A stretch of DNA of 5,059 bases. Origin: JAJPGZ01 sp041167105. Its GTDB lineage: Bacteria > Verrucomicrobiota > Verrucomicrobiia > Chthoniobacterales > UBA10450. Both the position numbers and the translations under genes were made by a program. Location: positions 1 to 5,059 of the forward strand of contig JBEEGX010000173.1 of NCBI GenBank assembly GCA_041167105.1. Direction: 5' to 3'. Each line of letters begins with the position of its first letter. The first letter of the stretch is position 1. The notes beneath the pieces are model-generated. The model was not told the origin of the DNA, ran no database searches, and saw nothing but the letters and a program-made list of their open reading frames with translations. Positions 1 to 4,836 of this stretch are shown here, piece after piece.

Positions 1-604
1 CAATGTCCCAGCGCGTGAATTTCCAGCCGCCGCCATCTTTCTCGCGCGGCTCATGTTCGAATCCCACCACGAAATGCACCGCGTCGTCGCGCACCTTGTT
101 CGTCGCGATCTTTGGCTCGAAGTAAAATGTGCGAAACGAACTGTCGCGACTTCCTGCCGCGTAAAGTTTCGGGTCCACATAAAAGACGCGCTTGCTCGCA
201 AGATCGACAATCCGCAAGTCGGGATACCCGGAGCGCTGCGCTTTGTCATCGGCCGTGCGCGGAAAATCGCAGTTCAATCCCGGCGTCGCATTCAACAAAT
301 CGCGCAACACCTCTTCGAAATAGCTGCTCGCCTCATTGATGCGTCCAACTTTTTGAATCGCCGAATCCCGCGCGTTCAACCGCTTCATCGTTTCATCGCA
401 GGCCGCGCCGATTGCCTTAATCACACGCTGATCGACTTCACTTTTGCGATCAACCGCGAGCACTCGCTTGCCCGTCGCGTCGTGAATCACTTCGCTAAAT
501 GGAATCCCGCGTAGTTGTCGATCTTCGTCGAGCAGCCACGGGATGAGTTGATCAACCGGAGCAGGGGATTGCGCGAAAATGATGAGCGCAAAAAGTCCGT
601 TCAT
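1..604 (-). CDS. Unrecognised protein with PD-(D/E)XK nuclease-like pattern (3' end outside window)
   Basis: I do not recognise this family. The 201 visible codons start at an ATG that overlaps the deoA stop codon as ATGA, so the protein is probably translated by coupling to deoA. The C-terminus lies beyond the left edge. Residues 3-11 are hydrophobic (GLFALIIFA) and followed by QSPAP, which could be a weak, short signal peptide, but no basic residue precedes it. Residues 91-104 look like a helix with E97/E98. Then come P128-D129 (YPDLRI) and, after a strand-like stretch, D144-P-K146 (FYVDPKL). The order Glu helix, PD, then D-x-K about 15 residues later matches the core of PD-(D/E)XK nucleases (restriction-endonuclease fold). 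A second acidic-x-Lys, E163-P-K165, follows. A role in cutting DNA to feed nucleosides to the downstream catabolic enzymes is inference; a restriction or repair nuclease, or a non-enzymatic protein, is equally possible. Confidence 0.7.
   Translation of the reverse strand, partial: MNGLFALIIFAQSPAPVDQLIPWLLDEDRQLRGIPFSEVIHDATGKRVLAVDRKSEVDQRVIKAIGAACDETMKRLNARDSAIQKVGRINEASSYFEEVLRDLLNATPGLNCDFPRTADDKAQRSGYPDLRIVDLASKRVFYVDPKLYAAGSRDSSFRTFYFEPKIATNKVRDDAVHFVVGFEHEPREKDGGGWKFTRWDI
200..209 (-). repeat. Dispersed 10-mer TGTCGATCTT, copy 1
   Basis: Lies inside the nuclease-like gene, in sense with it, and encodes V133-D134-L135 between the PD and D-x-K elements. It extends to ATTGTCGATCTTGCG, one of the five copies carrying the longer 13-base form with GCG. 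Confidence 0.85.
516..525 (+). repeat. Dispersed 10-mer TGTCGATCTT, copy 2
   Basis: Antisense to the nuclease-like gene near its 5' end, read there as GAA GAT CGA CAA (E27-D28-R29-Q30). The downstream flank is CGTCG instead of GCG. Confidence 0.85.
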
Positions 605-1833
605 CCAATCGCGACCGCTTTCTGCAACATCGGCAGCACGGAATCGAGCGAATTTTGCGTGCGCGCGTGCACGAACATCACCGGCTCGCCAAGATCGACA
701 TCTTCTCCAATTTTCTTGATCGCCGACATACCGACGGCGAAATCGATTTGATCTTCCGACGTTTGTCGCCCGCCGCCTAACAAGACCGACGCGCGCCCGA
801 TCGCTTCCGCATCCATCTTCTTCACCTGGCCGCTCTTCTTCGCCTTGATCGGCTCGACGATCGGCGCGGGATGCTCCTCGAGAATTTTCTCCAGCGTCGT
901 GGCATCGCCATCCTGCGCATAAACCATCGAGATAAATTTCTTCCACGCGCTGCCGTCCTTCAGTCGCGCCTCCAATTTCTTGCGCGGGGTCTTCGAAACT
1001 TTCTCCGCAAGATCGACAATCAACTTTATCAGGTCGTTCGGTCCACGGCCCTGCAAGGCCTCGACCGCTTCCGCGATTTCGAGCGCGTTCCCGACATTTC
1101 GCCCTAACGGCTCGTCCATCGGCGAAAGCAGATGCGACATCTTCACGCCCATGCCTTCGCCCACTTCCGTCATCGCCTCCGCGATCTGCTGCGCTTCCTT
1201 TTGCGTTTTCATGAACGCGCCGCCGCCGAATTTCACATCGAGCACGAGCCGGTCGAGATTTTCCGCCAGCTTTTTCGACATGATGCTTGCGACGATGAGC
1301 GCTTGCGACGGCACCGTGCCCGTGACATCGCGCAAGGCGTAAAGTTTTTTGTCCGCCGGACAAATATCGGCCGTCTGCCCGATCATGAACACGCCGATTC
1401 TCTCGAGCTGCTTGAGCGCGCGTTTGTCGTCGAGATTCACATTGAATCCCGGAATGCTTTCGAGTTTGTCGAGCGTGCCGCCGGTAATGCCGAGTCCGCG
1501 TCCCGAAATCATCGGCACCCACACGTCGTCGCACGCGAGCAACGGCGCCAGGACTAACGATACCTTGTCGCCGACGCCGCCGGTCGAGTGTTTGTCGATC
1601 TTCGCCGGCGAATCTTTCGGATACTTCAGCACGCGGCCGCTGTTCATCATCGCCTCGGTCAGATGCTTCGTCTCCATCGCGTTCATGCCGCGAAAGAACA
1701 CCGCCATCGCCCACGCGCTCATTTGATAATCCGGAATCACCCCGTCGGTGAATCCCTCCACCAGCGCCTTGATTTCTTCCGCGGTCAGCTTCCCGCCGTC
1801 GCGCTTTTTTTCGATCAAACTCGGGACGTGCAT
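601..1833 (-). CDS. deoA: Thymidine / pyrimidine-nucleoside phosphorylase
   Basis: Cytosolic enzyme that splits thymidine (or uridine and deoxyuridine) with phosphate into free base and (deoxy)ribose-1-phosphate. The ATG at 1833 was chosen because the family alignment begins at HVPSLIEKKRDGG; the same frame is open further upstream but only as a shadow of deoB. The product is 410 residues, slightly below the usual 430-440. Visible motifs: KKRDGG (9-14), the phosphate-binding loop DKHSTGGVGDK (80-90), the family signature SGRGLGITGGTLDKLE (110-125), LYALRDVT (164-171) with R168, and SIMSKK (183-188) with S183 and K187, equivalent to the base-binding Arg, Ser and Lys of E. coli thymidine phosphorylase. 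The C-terminal alpha/beta domain covers about 325-400, with GRASVLLGGGR at 346-356. The gene overlaps the deoB end by 19 bp and the next gene by 4 bp. Sequence alone does not separate deoA from the broader-specificity pdp type. Two copies of the dispersed word lie in variable parts and one abuts the conserved DKHS motif. Confidence 0.95.
   Translation of the reverse strand: MHVPSLIEKKRDGGKLTAEEIKALVEGFTDGVIPDYQMSAWAMAVFFRGMNAMETKHLTEAMMNSGRVLKYPKDSPAKIDKHSTGGVGDKVSLVLAPLLACDDVWVPMISGRGLGITGGTLDKLESIPGFNVNLDDKRALKQLERIGVFMIGQTADICPADKKLYALRDVTGTVPSQALIVASIMSKKLAENLDRLVLDVKFGGGAFMKTQKEAQQIAEAMTEVGEGMGVKMSHLLSPMDEPLGRNVGNALEIAEAVEALQGRGPNDLIKLIVDLAEKVSKTPRKKLEARLKDGSAWKKFISMVYAQDGDATTLEKILEEHPAPIVEPIKAKKSGQVKKMDAEAIGRASVLLGGGRQTSEDQIDFAVGMSAIKKIGEDVDLGEPVMFVHARTQNSLDSVLPMLQKAVAIG
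691..700 (-). repeat. Dispersed 10-mer TGTCGATCTT, copy 3
   Basis: In sense with deoA, encoding V379-D380-L381 in the C-terminal domain (EDVDLGEP). It is preceded by GA and followed by GGC. Confidence 0.85.
1009..1018 (-). repeat. Dispersed 10-mer TGTCGATCTT, copy 4
   Basis: In sense with deoA, encoding V273-D274-L275. It has the extended form ATTGTCGATCTTGCG, identical over 15 bases to copy 1 although the two genes are unrelated. Confidence 0.85.
1593..1602 (+). repeat. Dispersed 10-mer TGTCGATCTT, copy 5
   Basis: Antisense to deoA, read as AAG ATC GAC AAA (K78-I79-D80-K81), merging into the conserved DKHSTGG phosphate-binding loop. Because the protein constrains D80-K81 here, this copy could partly reflect coding need. 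Confidence 0.8.
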
Positions 1834-2975
1834 GTCGATAGAAACGAGCAACCTGTCGGCCACGGCTCCGGCATTTCGAAAAATTCTGCTAATGAAGCGG
1901 CCACATCGGCATATGTCGATCTTGTCCCGAGATCGCGCGATTCGCCGCGATGCATCACGAACAACGGGACCTGCTCGCGCGTATGATCGGTCCCGCGAAA
2001 TGTCGGATCGTTCCCGTGATCGGCGGTGATGATCACGAGATCGTCCTTGTCGATCTTGTCGATAAAGCGGCCGAGCCAATCATCAAATTCGGCGAGCGCA
2101 TTCGCATAACCGGCCGCATCGCGTCGATGACCGAACACCATGTCGAAATCGACGAGGTTGATGAAAATTAAACCGTCGCGCTTCTTCGACCAAAGCTCAT
2201 CGATCTTCTGCATGCCGTCGGCATTCGATTTTGTTGGGTGCGATTCGGTTATTCCTTCGCCGGCGAAGATGTCGCTGATCTTTCCGACGCCGATGACGGG
2301 CAATGCAAGATCGACAATTGCATTCAAGATCGTGCGCGGCGGCTTCATCGAGAAATCGTGGCGATTCGCCGTGCGCGTGAATTTTTCTTTCCCGACAAAC
2401 GGCCGCGCAATCACGCGCCCGATCCGATAACTGTCCGCATGTTTGCGCGCGATGCGGCAAATCTCGTACAACTTTTCCAGCGGAACGATGTCTTCATGCG
2501 CGGCGATTTGGAGGACCGAGTCGGCCGAGGTGTAGAGAATCGGATCTCCGGTGCGCACATGTTCGGCGCCGAACTCGTCCAGAATCGTCGTGCCGCTGCA
2601 CGCGTAGTTCCCGATGAATTTCGTATTCGCGTCGCGCTCAATCGCGCGCACGAGGCCGCCCGGAAATTTTCCGAACGTCGCGAACGGTTCTTCGATGATC
2701 ACGCCCGCGATTTCCCAATGACCGGTGGTCGTATCTTTGCCGGCTGAGCGCTCCTGCATTCTGCCGTAACTGGCGAGATACGATTGTCGATCTTGCGCGT
2801 TCGTAAGATCGACAACTTCATTCAAGCCGAGGCGCACAAGATTCGGCAACGGCAAATCGGGAACGCGTTCGAGAATATGCCCGAGCGTGTTCGCGCCTTC
2901 GTCGCCGTATTCTGTCGCGTCCGGCGCGTGTCCGATGCCAACGCTGTCGAGAACGATGACAAGCGCGCGTCGCAC
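1815..2975 (-). CDS. deoB: Phosphopentomutase
   Basis: Cytosolic Mn-dependent mutase of the alkaline phosphatase superfamily that converts (deoxy)ribose-1-phosphate, the DeoA product, to the 5-phosphate. The GTG at 2975 gives MRRALVIVLDSVGIG, which matches the usual family N-terminus, and lies 5 bp after the preceding stop. A GTG at 3002 in the same frame would add nine residues overlapping the upstream gene. The product is 386 residues, close to the usual 390-405. Visible catalytic elements: metal ligand D10 in LDSVGIG; GKDTTTGHWE at 79-88, where T82 matches the phosphorylated threonine; D278 and H283 in DFDMVFGH; D319-H320 in ITADHGND; and H331 in GTDHTREQ. The cap domain lies between about 90 and 275 and contains GVGKISDIF. 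The C-terminus GCSFLS fits the family ending. The gene is unusually rich in the dispersed 10-mer (five copies), two of which form a hairpin encoding residues 54-64. Confidence 0.96.
   Translation of the reverse strand: MRRALVIVLDSVGIGHAPDATEYGDEGANTLGHILERVPDLPLPNLVRLGLNEVVDLTNAQDRQSYLASYGRMQERSAGKDTTTGHWEIAGVIIEEPFATFGKFPGGLVRAIERDANTKFIGNYACSGTTILDEFGAEHVRTGDPILYTSADSVLQIAAHEDIVPLEKLYEICRIARKHADSYRIGRVIARPFVGKEKFTRTANRHDFSMKPPRTILNAIVDLALPVIGVGKISDIFAGEGITESHPTKSNADGMQKIDELWSKKRDGLIFINLVDFDMVFGHRRDAAGYANALAEFDDWLGRFIDKIDKDDLVIITADHGNDPTFRGTDHTREQVPLFVMHRGESRDLGTRSTYADVAASLAEFFEMPEPWPTGCSFLSTCTSRV
1914..1923 (+). repeat. Dispersed 10-mer TGTCGATCTT, copy 6
   Basis: Antisense to deoB near its 3' end, read in the third frame as AGA TCG ACA (R352-S353-T354). 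It uses AGA, an otherwise uncommon arginine codon in these genes. Confidence 0.85.
2048..2057 (+). repeat. Dispersed 10-mer TGTCGATCTT, copy 7
   Basis: Antisense to deoB, read as AAG ATC GAC (K307-I308-D309) in a surface-type linker just before the DLVIITADHGND metal-site strand. The downstream flank starts GTCG. Confidence 0.85.
2307..2316 (-). repeat. Dispersed 10-mer TGTCGATCTT, copy 8
   Basis: In sense with deoB, encoding V221-D222-L223 just before the conserved GVGKISDIF segment. The flank is ATTGTCGATCTTGCA, one base different from copies 1 and 4. Confidence 0.85.
2784..2815. repeat. Inverted pair of the 10-mer forming a hairpin (copies 9 and 10)
   Basis: TTGTCGATCTT (2784-2794) and its exact complement AAGATCGACAA (2805-2815) face each other across 10 bases. 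Two further GC pairs (2796/2803, 2797/2802) close a four-base loop; the intervening pair is G-T on the plus strand and an A-C mismatch in the deoB mRNA. The hairpin lies wholly within deoB and encodes V54-V55-D56-L57 to Q61-D62-R63-Q64, before the catalytic GKDTTTGHWE. No T-run follows in either direction, so it does not look like a terminator. Confidence 0.85.
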
Positions 2976-2980
2976 GTCGC

Positions 2981-3868
2981 TTACAATCCAATCGGATGCC
3001 ACGCCGTCTTCATCTCAACGGTATCGAGGATCCAATATGGATTTTCCGCTTCGCGTCCGCGCCAATCGTTAGGCTTGAGATCGCGTCGCACGTAACGCTT
3101 CACGTTCAGTTCGCCGCCTGTGGCCAATTCGACGCCGATCTTTGCGTCGCCGCTTGCATCGACAATCGCATTCACATCCATGTGCGTGGCGAAATGCGGC
3201 GCCAGCTCAGCACGATCTCCCGCAAGCACGTTGACAACGCCGCCCGGCAAATCGCTCGTCGCGATGATTTCCGAAAACGTGAGCGCGGGCAGTGGCTTCG
3301 TGGTGGATGGAAGAACAATGACGGTATTGCCGCTCAGAATCGCCGGCGCGACTAACGAGACCAACGCGAGGAGCGACGGTTCGTCTGGACAAACGATCAC
3401 GACGACGCCCGTCGGTTCCGGTGTGGTGAAATTGAAATGCGAGCTCGCGACCGGATTCACGCTTCCAAAGATTTGGCTGAACTTGTCGGTCCAGCCCGCG
3501 TAATGCACCAGGCGATCGACCGCGAGCGTGACTTCAGATGAAGATGTCGATCTTGCGCTGCCATTCGTGCGGTTCACTTCCTCCTGCAATTCGCCGCGGC
3601 GCATCTCGAGCATTTCGGCGACGCGATATAAAATTTGTCCGCGCAAATACGCGCTCGCCTTCGACCATCCGTCGAAGGCTTTGCGCGCGGCGACCACGGC
3701 ATCACGAAAATCTTTCTTCGAGGCGCGGCAGAAATTCGTCAGCACATTGCCTTGTCGATCTAACGCCGGCAGCACGCGTCCATTTTCGCCGCGGACGAAT
3801 TTGCCGCCGATGAAAAGCTTGTAGGTCTTTTGCACCGGCAGGCGGCCACGACGGTTGTTGTTTCTCAC
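2981..3868 (-). CDS. Short aldehyde-dehydrogenase-like protein, NAD-binding half only, probably catalytically inactive
   Basis: This 295-residue protein corresponds to the N-terminal, NAD-binding half of the roughly 480-residue aldehyde dehydrogenases. Visible features: KTYKLFIGGKFVRGENGR (14-31), an arginine/alanine-rich helical region around 52-92, AGWTDK (124-129), EPTGVVVIVCPDEPS (151-165), APAILSGNTVIVLPS (174-188) and LPGGVVNVLAG (207-217). The catalytic domain with its Cys and the E-L-G-G motif is absent; the only cysteines are C47 and C160. The usual PWN before the active site reads CPDEP, and the cofactor-binding Lys of KPS reads LPS. From memory, a family of similarly short proteins ending in a K-T-x-W-H-P motif (here KTAWHPIGL, 287-295) occurs beside deoC and full-length aldehyde dehydrogenases in other bacteria, so this looks like a natural short form and not a recent truncation. 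The GTG at 3868 is a tentative start: no ribosome-binding site is evident, and a GTG at 3835 is an alternative. First gene of the leftward operon. Confidence 0.85.
   Translation of the reverse strand: MRNNNRRGRLPVQKTYKLFIGGKFVRGENGRVLPALDRQGNVLTNFCRASKKDFRDAVVAARKAFDGWSKASAYLRGQILYRVAEMLEMRRGELQEEVNRTNGSARSTSSSEVTLAVDRLVHYAGWTDKFSQIFGSVNPVASSHFNFTTPEPTGVVVIVCPDEPSLLALVSLVAPAILSGNTVIVLPSTTKPLPALTFSEIIATSDLPGGVVNVLAGDRAELAPHFATHMDVNAIVDASGDAKIGVELATGGELNVKRYVRRDLKPNDWRGREAENPYWILDTVEMKTAWHPIGL
3545..3554 (+). repeat. Dispersed 10-mer TGTCGATCTT, copy 11
   Basis: Antisense to the short aldehyde-dehydrogenase-like gene, read as AGA TCG ACA (R106-S107-T108) in a polar stretch (GSARSTSSSE). The extended form GATGTCGATCTTGCG is identical over 15 bases to copy 12. 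Confidence 0.85.
3753..3761 (+). repeat. Near copy of the dispersed word (9 of 10 bases)
   Basis: TTGTCGATCT followed by A instead of T, antisense to the short aldehyde-dehydrogenase-like gene and read as TTA GAT CGA CAA (L36-D37-R38-Q39). Same reading frame as copies 2 and 9. Confidence 0.6.
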
Positions 3869-3903
3869 GAAGTGAACGATTGCGTAACGGCGCGAAAAAG
3901 AAA
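3869..3903. promoter_or_regulatory. Very short divergent intergenic region
   Basis: With the chosen starts, only 35 bp separate the leftward deo-type operon from the rightward Gfo/Idh-lpxB unit. Both units must start transcription here or inside each other's 5' coding ends. A TTGTTG at 3855-3860 is a conceivable -35 for the rightward unit, but I see no convincing -10. The A-rich stretch at 3894-3904 just before the ATG at 3904 may help ribosome loading. No operator-like palindrome is visible. The site is inferred from gene arrangement and not from promoter motifs. Confidence 0.3.
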
Positions 3904-4836
3904 ATGCTAAAGCACATGGAGAAATTGCGCGTCGGCGTCGTGGGCGTCGGCCATATCGGCAGTAATCACGCCCGCATCTATTCCGAAATCGATAGCGCGC
4001 AGTTCGCCGCGGTTTACGATCTCGATCTTGCGCGCGCCGGTCACATCGCCAAAAAATACGGCGCGACGCCGGCCAAATCGCTCGACGAATTTGCCGGCAT
4101 GATCGACGCCGCCTCGGTCGCGACCCCGACCAACACGCATTACGAAGTCGCGTATCGGTTGTTAGGCGGGAACAAACATTTGTTGATCGAGAAGCCGATC
4201 ACCGAAACAACGCGGCAGGCGAGCGAGCTTTCCGAAATCGCCGCGGCCAACAAATTGATTTTGCAGGTGGGACATGTTGAACGTTTCAATCCTGTGCTCG
4301 GCGCGCTCGAAGAGCGACTGACGCATCCGCGTTTCATCGAAGCGCACCGGCTCTCCCCATATCCCGAACGCAGCACCGATATCGGCGTCGTGCTCGATCT
4401 CATGATTCATGATCTGGAAATCGTTTTGCATCTCGTTAGATCGCCCGTGCAAAACATCGACGCGGTGGGCGTGCCGGTGTTGAGCAAAGGCGAAGACATC
4501 GCCAATGCGCGGATTCGATTCGAGAACGGTTGCGTCGCGAACATCACTTCGAGTCGCATCAGTCCCGAGCGCATGCGCAAGATTCGCGTCTTTCAAGAGG
4601 ACGCTTATCTCTCGCTCGATTATCAAAACCAGAGCGGCGAAATTTATCGACTCGTGAACAAACGGATCATGCGCGACAAAGTGTCGATCGAGCGCGAAGA
4701 ACCGCTCAAGCGCGAGTTGATGTCGTTCGTCGAATGCGCGGCGACCGGCCGGCAGCCGCGGGTGTCGGGTTCGCAAGCGACGGCGGCGCTCGAGCTCGCG
4801 GTCGAAATCACGAAACGAATCGTCGCGAGTGCGTAA
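3904..4836 (+). CDS. Gfo/Idh/MocA family NAD(P)-dependent oxidoreductase, lipid-A-linked
   Basis: A 310-residue sugar-type dehydrogenase. The Rossmann domain opens with RVGVVGVGHIGSNHAR (9-24), containing the G-x-G-x-x-G dinucleotide loop (14-19). VATPTNTH (72-79) and the family hallmark E96-K97-P98 follow. The C-terminal substrate domain has VGHVERFNP (122-130), RLSPYPERSTDIGVV (149-163), D165, and H169-D170 in LMIHDLE, equivalent to the catalytic region of the family. Its stop overlaps the lpxB start by 8 bp. Homologues in this position are common in lipid A clusters. The best-known relative is GnnA of Acidithiobacillus and Leptospira, which oxidises UDP-GlcNAc at C3 before transamination. 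That role is plausible here, but the partner aminotransferase GnnB is not in the window, so the substrate stays unassigned. The ATG at 3904 follows a purine-rich stretch; ATG 3916 (MEKLRVGV) and TTG 3880 are in-frame alternatives. It is the only gene here without an exact copy of the dispersed 10-mer. Confidence 0.92.
   Translation: MLKHMEKLRVGVVGVGHIGSNHARIYSEIDSAQFAAVYDLDLARAGHIAKKYGATPAKSLDEFAGMIDAASVATPTNTHYEVAYRLLGGNKHLLIEKPITETTRQASELSEIAAANKLILQVGHVERFNPVLGALEERLTHPRFIEAHRLSPYPERSTDIGVVLDLMIHDLEIVLHLVRSPVQNIDAVGVPVLSKGEDIANARIRFENGCVANITSSRISPERMRKIRVFQEDAYLSLDYQNQSGEIYRLVNKRIMRDKVSIEREEPLKRELMSFVECAATGRQPRVSGSQATAALELAVEITKRIVASA
4018..4032 (+). repeat. Near copy of the extended word, one mismatch
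   Basis: GATCTCGATCTTGCG differs from copies 11 and 12 only by C for G at the fourth base. It is in sense with the oxidoreductase gene, encoding D39-L40-D41-L42-A43 after the second Rossmann strand. It may be a decayed copy or plain coding sequence. Confidence 0.5.

Noticed and set aside
53..514. A 153-codon plus-strand frame opposite the nuclease-like gene
   Set aside because: It is a shadow. The minus strand has an intact 201-codon frame coupled to deoA with coherent motifs, while the plus-strand product is basic and histidine/arginine-rich without recognisable domains.
1834..2079. An open frame extending deoA 82 codons upstream to 2079
   Set aside because: The extension is arginine-rich shadow sequence inside deoB; the thymidine phosphorylase family starts at HVPSLIEKKRDGG, which fits the ATG at 1833.
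200..2814. The 10-mer copies as CRISPR repeats or a tandem array
   Set aside because: Spacing is irregular (20 to over 1,300 bp), both orientations occur, and all copies are inside genes.
2784..2815. Hairpin as an intrinsic terminator
   Set aside because: It sits mid-gene, is AT-mixed, and has no T-run on either side.
2981..3868. The short aldehyde-dehydrogenase-like gene as a pseudogene
   Set aside because: The frame is intact, the stop is coupled to deoB, and the C-terminal tail resembles that recalled from other short family members. A full-length remnant is not seen downstream.
4162..4776. A 204-codon minus-strand frame opposite the oxidoreductase
   Set aside because: It is complementary to a well-conserved Gfo/Idh gene, and its protein is the typical R/H/D-rich product of GC-rich antisense frames.
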